NCBI GenBank assembly: GCA_964411065.1
Contig: CAYPJO010000030.1
Coordinates: 1-21,114 of the forward strand
Direction of reading: 5' to 3'
From: DYHD01 sp964411065
Lineage (GTDB): Bacteria; Nitrospirota; Thermodesulfovibrionia; Thermodesulfovibrionales; Dissulfurispiraceae
DNA length: 21,114 nucleotides
Under the pieces are notes generated by a model, which saw only the letters and a program-made list of their open reading frames with translations, was not told the DNA's origin and made no database searches. The translations under genes and the position numbers were made by a program. This document shows positions 14,898 to 21,114 of this stretch, one piece after another (the stretch's first letter is position 1; each line of letters opens with the position of its first letter).

Positions 14898-15429
14898 GGC
14901 AATTTTGCTTAAACTGGTATATCCTTGCTTTATGCTGATGAGTTCTTTTTCAAGGAAAAAAAGAGAAAAACTACGGATTTTGTTTATTAACCTTAATAAT
15001 AGACTCGTAAAATGGGAGTGGCAAGGTAATTTTCTTAAAAAAAAAGATCTCCTTATTCTTTTGTTGTTACCTCAGTGTCTGCAAGCGAATACCTGTAATA
15101 TAAGGATAACTAATGATGTTTACAATTGCAACAAATGTGGAAGATGTATAATATCTGATGTTATTGAGCTTGCAAAGGTTAGCAATTTAAATCTCTTTGT
15201 AGCTGCAGGAGGAACAATCGCAAGGCGAATAGTAGATGATTTGAAGCCTGATGCCATAATAGCTGTTGCTTGCGAAAGAGACCTTAGTAGTGGTATAGTG
15301 GACTCCTATCCTATACCTGTTTTTGGGATAGTTAACGAGCGACCCTCTGGTCCTTGTATAAATACGAGGATTAACAAAAAAATACTCCTTGAGGCAATAG
15401 ATCTTTTTACACAGGGCATCATTAAATAA
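14872..15429 (+). CDS. DUF116 family cysteine-rich protein
   Basis: 185 residues, recognised as DUF116 by the pattern PQCLQANTCNIRI then YNCNKCGRC. A hydrophobic N-terminal segment (about 6-26) probably anchors it to the membrane, followed by a basic stretch (27-58). Cysteines C69, C75, C86, C89 and C92 resemble an iron-sulfur or zinc site; C134 (VACERD) and C156 are also in conserved-looking contexts. The C-terminal part has an alternating hydrophobic pattern (LFVAAGGTIARRI, DAIIAVACERDL) suggesting an alpha/beta fold. The function is unknown. ATG 14872 follows AGGA at six bases and overlaps fmt by 26 bases; ATG 14881 is an alternative. Its linkage to fmt suggests a translation-related role, but this is only context. 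Confidence 0.85.
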   Translation: MKEMTFLFRAILLKLVYPCFMLMSSFSRKKREKLRILFINLNNRLVKWEWQGNFLKKKDLLILLLLPQCLQANTCNIRITNDVYNCNKCGRCIISDVIELAKVSNLNLFVAAGGTIARRIVDDLKPDAIIAVACERDLSSGIVDSYPIPVFGIVNERPSGPCINTRINKKILLEAIDLFTQGIIK

Positions 15430-15480
15430 TCTTTAAATGCCTTAGCTAAAGCTATATTTTTAATTTTCACTGAAGTCTGA

Positions 15481-15993
15481 ATGAAAAAGTTTCTGAAAAT
15501 TATATTCTCCCTTGTCTTTTTTTTGATACTCGCAATTATCTCTGGTCATTTTACCTTTAAGCTATTAAGCTATGGAAGAACTGTTGTAATGCCCGATCTA
15601 AGAGGTATGAATATAAATGAAGCACAAAGATTGCTCTTATCTTATAAACTCTATCTTAGAGTCGATGGTGAAGAATTTGATAGTCTTGTTCCCCATGGAC
15701 TTATATTAAAACAAGACATACCTCCAGGGAATAAATTGAAAGAGGGAAGAGAAGTGGGTGTAACAATCAGCAAGGGCCCAAGAATAAAAGACGTGCCTAA
15801 TTTAATAGGTAAACGTCTCGATGAAGCCGAAGTTATTTTAAGAGAAAAGGGACTTAAGTTAAACAAAATAATATATGTCCATTCTGAGACTGTAGAAAAA
15901 AATGTGATCATTGCTCAAAGACCAGAACCACAAGAGAGTGGCGGCAATCTTTTCACTATTTTAGTTAGTTTAGGGAATTATAAGGATTATTAA
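15481..15993 (+). CDS. Membrane-anchored protein with two PASTA domains
   Basis: 170 residues. A short basic N-terminus (MKKFLK) is followed by one transmembrane segment (about 7-29), so most of the protein is predicted outside the cytoplasm. Two PASTA repeats follow. The first is about 35-98 (VVMPDLRGMNINEAQRLL to VGVTISKGP). The second is about 101-167 (KDVPNLIGKRLDEAEVILRE to FTILVSLG). PASTA domains bind peptidoglycan or muropeptides in PrkC kinases and some PBPs, but no kinase or transpeptidase domain is present. The 51-base gap upstream has only a weak hairpin (TAGC/GCTA, 15443-15454) before TATTTTTAATTTT. Its stop overlaps the rpe start by one base (TAATG). A cell-wall-sensing or structural role is inferred. 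Confidence 0.85.
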   Translation: MKKFLKIIFSLVFFLILAIISGHFTFKLLSYGRTVVMPDLRGMNINEAQRLLLSYKLYLRVDGEEFDSLVPHGLILKQDIPPGNKLKEGREVGVTISKGPRIKDVPNLIGKRLDEAEVILREKGLKLNKIIYVHSETVEKNVIIAQRPEPQESGGNLFTILVSLGNYKDY

Positions 15994-16658
15994 TGAAGCA
16001 AACGGTCAAAATAGCTCCCTCTTTATTATCTGCTGATTTTGTCAGACTTGCTGATGAGGTAAGAGCAGCCGAAGAGGCAGGGGTTGACATGTTGCATTTA
16101 GATGTCATGGATGGCCATTTTGTTCCGAATATTACCATTGGACCAGGGGTAGTAGAGGCTATTAGAAAAATAACCAAATTACCCCTTGATGTTCATTTAA
16201 TGATAACTGATCCAGATAAATTTTTAAGCGATTTCATTAAAGCAGGTGCCGATTTTTTAACTGTTCATGTTGAAGCAGTAGTGCATTTACACAGGACTAT
16301 TCAATTTATCAAAGATAACAACATCAAAGCTGGGGTATCCTTAAATCCAGCAACCCCAATATATACTCTTGACAATATTCTAAATGATATTGATATGGTT
16401 CTAATCATGTCTGTTAACCCTGGGTTCGGTGGACAGGCTTTTATCCCATCAATGCTTGAAAAGATAAAAACACTAAGAAAGTTATTGGACTCCAAAGCTC
16501 AAAATGTACTTATAGAGGTCGATGGAGGCATTAAACTTGACAATGCTAAAATTATTGCAAAAGCAGGAGTGGATATCCTTGTTATTGGTACTGCTTTTTT
16601 CGGGTCAGGTAATTACCAAGAGTTTGTGAAAAAATTAAGAGAAAACCTCTTTTTTTAG
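15993..16658 (+). CDS. rpe: Ribulose-phosphate 3-epimerase
   Basis: 221 residues, standard length for this TIM-barrel enzyme, which interconverts ribulose 5-phosphate and xylulose 5-phosphate. The metal-binding residues are H35, D37 (MLHLDVMDGHFVPN), H68 (LDVHLM) and D177 (EVDGG). Other signatures are IAPSLLSADF at the N-terminus, the flexible loop MSVNPGFGGQAF, and the phosphate-binding end (VIGTAFFGS). The ATG overlaps the preceding stop, indicating translational coupling to the PASTA gene. The next gene starts nine bases after the stop. Confidence 0.97.
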   Translation: MKQTVKIAPSLLSADFVRLADEVRAAEEAGVDMLHLDVMDGHFVPNITIGPGVVEAIRKITKLPLDVHLMITDPDKFLSDFIKAGADFLTVHVEAVVHLHRTIQFIKDNNIKAGVSLNPATPIYTLDNILNDIDMVLIMSVNPGFGGQAFIPSMLEKIKTLRKLLDSKAQNVLIEVDGGIKLDNAKIIAKAGVDILVIGTAFFGSGNYQEFVKKLRENLFF

Positions 16659-16666
16659 CCACCAGT

Positions 16667-17800
16667 ATGCTTGTAAAGGAAGAGACAAGAGAAAGGATAA
16701 TTGCCATTTTAAAAGAGTCAGATTCATTAAGAGAAGCTTGCAGGTATGATGAATCCCTTAAACTATTAAAAAAGGCTCTTTCTCTGAGTAAAAGGGCTGC
16801 CTATTTAGATGGTCTAATCGATTCTACATTATCGATAGCTGATGTTTATAGAATTAAAGGCATTTATGATAAAGCTTTAGACAATTACTCAGAGGTTATG
16901 CAATTAGCAGATGCAATAGGATTTGAAAGAACCAAGGCTGATGCAATGTTAGGTTTAGCTCTTTCTTTAAAAGCTCAAGGATTTTGGCAAGAAGGGTTGA
17001 TAAACATAAGAAAAGCTTTCACTATCTATAAGAGAAACAATGATAAAAAGGGGATTGCTTTTTCTCTATGGGCTGAAGGAGCAACTCTAAGAGTAAAAGG
17101 TGATATTAGGAAAGCAATAGATAAGTTTACTCAAGCAAAGAGACTCTTTAGCTCCATGGTGCATGAAAGTGGTATTGCCTATTCCTTTTGTGGTTTGGGC
17201 GGCGCATATAGAATAGCAGGCATGAACGAAGAATCGATGTATTGCTACAAAAGGGCAAATAAAATGTTTAGTGATTTGGATGATAGATTTGGGATAGCTT
17301 ATTCCTATTGTGGTATTGGGAATGCCTATAGAATGAAAAGAGAGTTTACTACTGCTATGGATTTCTTTTACAAAGCATCTCAACTTTACGAGAGTTTTGG
17401 CGATATAGTTAGTTTCTCATACACCCTTTGGAGTATTGCAAATGTTTATAAGATGCTTTACAATCTTCAATCTGCCGAAGAGCATCTTAAAAAAGCCTTA
17501 GAAAATTTCAATAGAACTAAGGATAAAAGAGGGGTGGCATATTGTTACCTTACAAAAGGTGAGATTGAATTTCTGAGAGGCAATTTTCAAAAATCTAAAA
17601 TCTTTTTTAAGAAGGCATATGAAATAATTGAAAATTATAATCTTGCCCTTGAAAAATGTTATGCAAAATCTTTTTTATGGATATTACAGCTTAAGAAATC
17701 TGATTCAAAAATTCTGAAGATTCCTTCAACATTAGTTAAGGAATTTAAGAAGCTTGGTGTGACAATTTTCCCAACAGATATACCTTACAACCTGCCATGA
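16667..17800 (+). CDS. Tetratricopeptide (TPR) repeat protein with strict 40-residue period
   Basis: 377 residues, no signal peptide or transmembrane segment, so probably cytoplasmic. The register is exact: GIAF at 129, GIAY at 169, GIAY at 209, SFSY at 249 and GVAY at 289, each 40 residues apart. At least two earlier copies occupy about 49-128. The 40-residue unit (A-x3-L-x8-Y-x-K-A-x3-F type) matches the longer kinesin-light-chain-like or TPR_12 class rather than the 34-residue form. Repeats starting at 169 and 209 are nearly identical around YRIAG/YRMKR, suggesting a fairly recent duplication. Such repeats form a superhelical protein-binding scaffold; the partner is unknown. The stop overlaps pgsA by four bases (ATGA), so production is linked to phospholipid synthesis genes. 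Confidence 0.85.
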   Translation: MLVKEETRERIIAILKESDSLREACRYDESLKLLKKALSLSKRAAYLDGLIDSTLSIADVYRIKGIYDKALDNYSEVMQLADAIGFERTKADAMLGLALSLKAQGFWQEGLINIRKAFTIYKRNNDKKGIAFSLWAEGATLRVKGDIRKAIDKFTQAKRLFSSMVHESGIAYSFCGLGGAYRIAGMNEESMYCYKRANKMFSDLDDRFGIAYSYCGIGNAYRMKREFTTAMDFFYKASQLYESFGDIVSFSYTLWSIANVYKMLYNLQSAEEHLKKALENFNRTKDKRGVAYCYLTKGEIEFLRGNFQKSKIFFKKAYEIIENYNLALEKCYAKSFLWILQLKKSDSKILKIPSTLVKEFKKLGVTIFPTDIPYNLP

Positions 17801-18360
17801 GAGTATTAAACTTTCCAAATACGTTAACATTTATAAGGCTTTTGATTATACCCTTCTTTATTTCTTTGCTTTTAAAGCAAGAATACTATTATGCTTTGGT
17901 ACTCTTTGTGTTTGCTGCAATTACAGATTTACTCGATGGAGTGCTTGCGAGGCTAACAAATCAAAAGACAAAACTTGGAGCTTTCCTTGATCCCTTTGCT
18001 GACAAATTTTTATTGTTAACGGCGCTAATCTTGCTTACTACTTATGATTGGCTGCCTGCTTGGATAGTAATGACAGTTATAGGTAGAGATTTTTTGATTA
18101 TAATCGGCTGGTTTCTTTTGGTTATTTTAATTAAAAACAAGAAGGTGGAGCCATCTATTGCTGGCAAATTAGCGAATGCCTCACAAGCGATATTAGTTAT
18201 TTATGTTTTGTTTTCTATTAACAATTTTAAAGTGATAAATAGCCTTATTAAAGAACTTATTTTAATCTTAACAGCATTCTTTACTATATCTTCTGGTATA
18301 CACTATATCTACAGGGGATGTAAACAGCTTCATGAAAGGTATACAAGGGATAACAGTTGA
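17797..18360 (+). CDS. pgsA: CDP-diacylglycerol--glycerol-3-phosphate 3-phosphatidyltransferase
   Basis: 187 residues of an integral membrane CDP-alcohol phosphatidyltransferase. The signature D-G-x2-A-R-x8-G-x3-D-x3-D is complete: D47, G48, A51, R52, G61, D65, D69, with D44 before it. The start NFPNTLTFIRLLIIPFF is typical of PgsA rather than of phosphatidylserine synthase. About five or six hydrophobic segments are seen. The enzyme makes phosphatidylglycerol phosphate at the inner membrane. It begins inside the last codon of the TPR gene and its last 29 bases overlap the DUF512 gene, so all three are tightly coupled. Confidence 0.93.
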   Translation: MRVLNFPNTLTFIRLLIIPFFISLLLKQEYYYALVLFVFAAITDLLDGVLARLTNQKTKLGAFLDPFADKFLLLTALILLTTYDWLPAWIVMTVIGRDFLIIIGWFLLVILIKNKKVEPSIAGKLANASQAILVIYVLFSINNFKVINSLIKELILILTAFFTISSGIHYIYRGCKQLHERYTRDNS

Positions 18361-19669
18361 AAAAGTTACTGCTGGTAGTCTTTCTGAAGAGTTAGGCATT
18401 AAAAAAGAAGACAAGATTATTGCAGTTAACAATTATCGCATAAGGGACATCATAGACTTAATTTTCTACGGCAATGAGGGTATCCACTCCCTTCTTATCT
18501 CAAGGGGTGGGGAAAATATCTCCTACGAAATACCTAACAGGCCACTCATAAAGGATCTCGGCATAATCTTTGCTCCTTTTAAGATTAAATCTTGCCGTAA
18601 TAATTGTATATTCTGTTTTGTCATGCAATTACCTAAGGGGCTCAGGAAAACTTTATATATAAAAGATGATGATTATAGAATGTCCTTTCTTTACGGAAAT
18701 TTTATCACTGGTACCAATCTGACCAAAAAAGACAAAGAAAGAATCGTCAAGCAAAGACTGAGCCCTTTATATTTGTCAGTACATTGTACTGATAGAGAAA
18801 TTAGAAATAAAATGCTTGGTAATCCTGAAGCACCTGATATTATCAAGGATATTAGTTTTTTTGCTAAAAATAGAATACAGATGCATATCCAAATTGTTCT
18901 ATGTCCTGGCTATAATGATGGCTTACATTTATCTAAAACAATTTTAGACCTCTACCGTTTTTATCCAGCCATCTCATCAATAGCTGTAGTTCCTGTTGGA
19001 TTAACGAGATATAGAAAAAAAAGTTTGTCAGCCGTTTCTAAAGAAGATGCTATCAAGGCTATTGAGATAATAGAAAGATTTCAATCAAGATTTAGAAGAA
19101 AACACGGTGAGCACTTAGTATTTGCTTCAGATGAAATGTATATTATTGCGGAAAAACCTATTCCATCTTTTAAAAGCTACGATAGATTTCCTCAAATAGA
19201 GAATGGGGTTGGGATGGTTGCAGACTTTTTACATGGGGCTGAAAAAATAAAACTAACAGACCTATCTTTTAGTAGAAACTCTAAAAGATTTGTAACGATT
19301 ACTGGAGTGTCTTTTTATCCATATCTTAAACAGTTTATTGATGGTCTCAATAATAGAGGGATAAATATAACCCTCATAAAGGTAATAAATACCTTTTTTG
19401 GTGAGACTATTACAGTCGCAGGCTTGATTACAGGAAGAGATGTTATCAAAACGCTTAGTGATATTGTTAATGAAGATGATATACTTTTCATCCCTGATGT
19501 GATGTTAAAAGAGGGGGAAAACATTTTTTTAGATAATGTTTCTGTAGAGGAGATCGAAAGAGTCTTAGGAATTCGTACTCTTATTATTCCTTCAACACCA
19601 TTGGGATTGGTAAATGCTCTTAAATTTTTTCAACCCAAAGATGATAATAAAAAGTCCTTTAATTTCTAA
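18332..19669 (+). CDS. DUF512 family protein with PDZ-like N-terminus and radical-SAM-type cysteine motif
   Basis: 445 residues. The N-terminal part (about 7-70) is PDZ-like (VEKVTAGSLSEELGIKKEDK, then VNNYRIRDIIDLIF). C88-x3-C92-x2-C95 (CRNNCIFCF) is the radical-SAM-type 4Fe-4S motif. The DUF512 region follows, with YRMSFLYGNFITGTNL, YLSVHCTD, VLCPGYNDG and SSIAVVPVGLTRYR, and a C-terminal region (FASDEMYIIAEKPIP, then an alternating beta-alpha pattern). The family is widely conserved but biochemically uncharacterised. It overlaps pgsA by 29 bases; AGGGGA lies upstream of ATG 18332. The start fits the expected distance to the PDZ-like part. The gene converges on speE with an 11-base gap. Confidence 0.88.
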   Translation: MKGIQGITVEKVTAGSLSEELGIKKEDKIIAVNNYRIRDIIDLIFYGNEGIHSLLISRGGENISYEIPNRPLIKDLGIIFAPFKIKSCRNNCIFCFVMQLPKGLRKTLYIKDDDYRMSFLYGNFITGTNLTKKDKERIVKQRLSPLYLSVHCTDREIRNKMLGNPEAPDIIKDISFFAKNRIQMHIQIVLCPGYNDGLHLSKTILDLYRFYPAISSIAVVPVGLTRYRKKSLSAVSKEDAIKAIEIIERFQSRFRRKHGEHLVFASDEMYIIAEKPIPSFKSYDRFPQIENGVGMVADFLHGAEKIKLTDLSFSRNSKRFVTITGVSFYPYLKQFIDGLNNRGINITLIKVINTFFGETITVAGLITGRDVIKTLSDIVNEDDILFIPDVMLKEGENIFLDNVSVEEIERVLGIRTLIIPSTPLGLVNALKFFQPKDDNKKSFNF

Positions 19670-19680
19670 AACTAAATCTA

Positions 19681-20583
19681 CTAATAAAAGGACAGAGGAT
19701 GACTATCAGTTATTACTAAATCTTGATTACTTATTGCAGCTCTTAAATATTTAGGTAAAGAAAACATATGTCTATGCGCTTCGGAGTCGTAAAATTTGAG
19801 AGAGTCTTGGATGGTATGAAGTTTTCTGTCGATTTCTTCGGCACTTAATGTAGTAGGATTTTCATATTTTGAAGCTAAGACAAAACCCCAGGGAGTGAAA
19901 AAGGAAGGTATATTAACAGTGTAAGGGCTGACTATTGGGAATACCTTAGAAAGGGTATTTGCGATAGAACTAAAAATCTTCAAATTATGAGGAGCTGTTG
20001 ATGCCGCTTGTGTAACAGCTATGCCATGATCATTCAAACAATTAAAAACAACTTCATAAAACTCTTTTGTATAAAGCATTTGTGCTGAGCTATTTTCCAT
20101 AGGCTCAGGCAAATCTATTATAATTATGTCAAAATTATTTGCTCTTTCAAGAAAAGTCCTCGCGTCTTCGTAAATGATTGCAACTCTTTCATCATCAAAA
20201 GCACCTTGGTGCCATTCTGGAAGAAACTTTTTACAAGAAGAAATCACTTCTTCATCTATATCGAGTAAAACCAATTCCTCAACAGAGGCATATTTTAGAA
20301 TCTCTCTTGCTGTGGCGCCTTCACCTCCTCCAGCAACACATACACGTTCTGGATTCCGATGACTTATCATAGCAGGATGAATTATAGCTTCATGATAAAT
20401 GAATTCATCACTCTCAGAAGACTGCATTTTACCATCTAAAATAAGGCACTTTCCAAAAGCCCCAGAACGTATAATCTCAATATATTGAAAGGGTGTCTTT
20501 TTTTTATAAATAATCTCTTCTAAAGAATGAAAAGAGCCCTCATTTTTACTAGTTTGCTCAAGAAACCATTTGGAGTTCTGCAT
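19681..20583 (-). CDS. speE: Aminopropyltransferase, ACL5/thermospermine-synthase-like (annotated class: spermidine synthase)
   Basis: 300 residues. The N-terminal beta domain is followed by a Rossmann domain binding decarboxylated AdoMet, with GGGEGATAREILK (85-97) and acidic LLDIDEEV (106-113). The motif that is D-x-T-D-P in spermidine synthases reads DLPEP (157-161). LYTKEFYE, VTQAAST and NIPSFFTPWGFVLASK follow. GGGEG-x2-ARE, LYTK-x-FY and PSF-x3-WG recall ACL5-type thermospermine synthases more than classical SpeE. The product could therefore be spermidine, thermospermine or another branched/tetraamine; this cannot be decided here. ATG 20583 follows AAGG and lies 26 bases inside speD, whose product supplies its aminopropyl donor. 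Confidence 0.9.
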   Translation of the reverse strand: MQNSKWFLEQTSKNEGSFHSLEEIIYKKKTPFQYIEIIRSGAFGKCLILDGKMQSSESDEFIYHEAIIHPAMISHRNPERVCVAGGGEGATAREILKYASVEELVLLDIDEEVISSCKKFLPEWHQGAFDDERVAIIYEDARTFLERANNFDIIIIDLPEPMENSSAQMLYTKEFYEVVFNCLNDHGIAVTQAASTAPHNLKIFSSIANTLSKVFPIVSPYTVNIPSFFTPWGFVLASKYENPTTLSAEEIDRKLHTIQDSLKFYDSEAHRHMFSLPKYLRAAISNQDLVITDSHPLSFY

Positions 20584-20965
20584 TACAAACCTTATGTGGC
20601 AATTTTTCGTTAAAGGGAGGAAGAATTCCTCTTTTCATTTCTACAATAGATGGATTTTTACTCTCAAACTTTTCTATGAGATATTGAGCAGCAATTTCTG
20701 GTTTTATGATATCACCACAAGTAAAAATATCAACTGCCGCATATTTATATTCTGGCCACGTGTGAATTGAGAGATGTGATTCAGCTATTACTACCATTCC
20801 GCTTATACCGAAGGGATTGAATTCATGAAAGGAAATGTCTACAATTGTGGCATTGGCTTGCTTGGCAGCTGTAATCATTAGATCTTTAACCTTTGCCAAA
20901 TCCTTCAAAATGAGTGGATTACAATCCTTCAATTCCACCAAAAGATGGGTACCTAAAGCATACAA
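20558..20965 (-). CDS. speD: S-adenosylmethionine decarboxylase proenzyme
   Basis: 135 residues of the short, single-domain bacterial/archaeal form. Self-cleavage is expected between E62 and S63 in VVIAESHLSIHTWPE, turning S63 into the pyruvoyl cofactor. H68 and C83 (DIFTCG) match the catalytic residues of the Thermotoga-type enzyme in both identity and numbering. It decarboxylates AdoMet to give the aminopropyl donor used by the downstream transferase. The start is TTG 20963-20965; AAGGAGG (complement of 20974-20980) is eight bases upstream, and the only nearby ATG reads into a stop. It is the first gene of a two-gene operon and overlaps the next by 26 bases. Confidence 0.96.
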   Translation of the reverse strand: MYALGTHLLVELKDCNPLILKDLAKVKDLMITAAKQANATIVDISFHEFNPFGISGMVVIAESHLSIHTWPEYKYAAVDIFTCGDIIKPEIAAQYLIEKFESKNPSIVEMKRGILPPFNEKLPHKVCNAELQMVS

Positions 20966-20997
20966 TTCCCTACCCTCCTTAGAGTTTAGAATCGAAT

Positions 20998-21012
20998 GAA
21001 AGTAACACTTTC
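20998..21012 (-). repeat. Perfect inverted repeat at the 5' end of the speDE transcript
   Basis: GAAAGT-AAC-ACTTTC reads as two perfect 6-base arms with a 3-base spacer. It lies two or more bases past the predicted start of transcription of speDE, so it could be a 5'-terminal mRNA hairpin or an operator overlapping the start site. Which of these applies is not decided by the sequence. Confidence 0.5.
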
Positions 21013-21021
21013 AAGCTAATA

Positions 21022-21051
21022 ATCATAGAGCAAATGATCTTTTTTTGTCAA
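21022..21051 (-). promoter_or_regulatory. Sigma70-type promoter for speD-speE
   Basis: On the minus strand TTGACA (complement of 21046-21051) is followed after 18 bases by TATGAT (complement of 21022-21027). The -35 is a perfect consensus and the -10 matches at five of six positions. Predicted transcription begins near 21014-21016, giving a leader of about 50 bases to the TTG start of speD. Confidence 0.7.
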
Positions 21052-21077
21052 GGGAAAATTGAAGGGTAGGGATTATA

Positions 21078-21105
21078 TTGACCTTTTATTAACTTTATTT
21101 ATAAA
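21078..21105 (+). promoter_or_regulatory. Possible divergent promoter reading out of the window
   Basis: TTGACC (21078-21083), a 16-base spacer and TATAAA (21100-21105) resemble a sigma70 promoter on the plus strand, back to back with the speDE promoter. The region is very AT-rich, so a chance match is quite possible, and the gene it would serve is outside the window. Confidence 0.3.
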
Positions 21106-21114
21106 ATAATAGTC

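Noticed and set aside
15443..15470. TAGC-TAAA-GCTA followed by a T-rich run as a terminator between DUF116 and the PASTA gene
   Set aside because: Only four base pairs and an interrupted T-run; not strong enough to split the operon.
19654..19693. GTCCTTT (19654-19660) and AAAGGAC (19687-19693) as a bidirectional terminator between the convergent DUF512 and speE genes
   Set aside because: Seven pairs around a 26-base loop with no U-tract on either strand; one arm is within each coding region. Chance is likely in this AT-rich sequence.
20174..20770. Plus-strand open frames inside speE and speD
   Set aside because: Antisense to well-supported genes, with no recognisable motifs or ribosome-binding sites.
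1..21114. CRISPR array, insertion sequence, prophage, toxin-antitoxin or defence island
   Set aside because: No spaced direct repeats, transposase, integrase or defence-type gene was found; all genes are housekeeping or conserved families on consistent AT-rich background.

Overview
The window is about 21 kb of AT-rich, gene-dense bacterial chromosome with no sign of mobile DNA. Arg codons are mostly AGA/AGG, and most genes have GGAGG-type ribosome-binding sites. RpoB carries a charged insertion of about 120 residues before its C-terminal catalytic segment. RpoC carries an insertion of about 190 residues before its C-terminal part. Both are shared with Proteobacteria and relatives rather than Firmicutes or Actinobacteria, so a Gram-negative (diderm) lineage is likely. 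The order def-fmt-DUF116-PASTA-rpe-TPR recalls Nitrospirota/Desulfobacterota-type genomes, but that is recollection and the phylum is not settled.

Region 1 (1-11713, + strand) is the translation/transcription block: end of tuf, rpmG (L33, 50 codons), tRNA-Trp(CCA), secE, nusG, rplK, rplA, an L10-type leader, rplJ, rplL, a long structured spacer, rpoB, rpoC and a strong intrinsic terminator. It supplies a ribosomal stalk (L11, L1, L10, L7/L12), a Sec subunit, an elongation factor and the two large RNA polymerase subunits. Two spacers look regulatory. The L10 leader is closed by a 9-bp helix that overlaps the only upstream ATG of rplJ, so rplJ probably starts at a CTG. The rplL-rpoB spacer folds into a rod of about 140 nt with two U-tracts and resembles an attenuator or processing site.

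Region 2 (11727-13263, + strand) has a zinc-dependent medium-chain dehydrogenase of unknown substrate and mscL, whose C-terminus ends in a zinc-ribbon motif.

Region 3 (13403-19669, + strand) starts at an extended -10 promoter that seems to give a leaderless def mRNA. It continues with fmt, a DUF116 cysteine-rich protein, a membrane-anchored two-PASTA protein, rpe, a protein of 40-residue TPR repeats, pgsA and a PDZ/radical-SAM-like DUF512 protein. Junctions from fmt onward are mostly overlapping or very tight, so this is probably one transcription unit joining N-formylmethionine processing, pentose-phosphate metabolism, phospholipid synthesis and poorly characterised proteins.

Region 4 (19681-21051, - strand) is a convergent two-gene polyamine operon, speD-speE, with a recognisable sigma70 promoter. 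The aminopropyltransferase looks more like the ACL5/thermospermine-synthase branch than classical SpeE. A possible divergent promoter lies at the right edge. No rRNA, CRISPR array, insertion sequence or prophage was seen, and there is no gene-free stretch longer than 300 bases.
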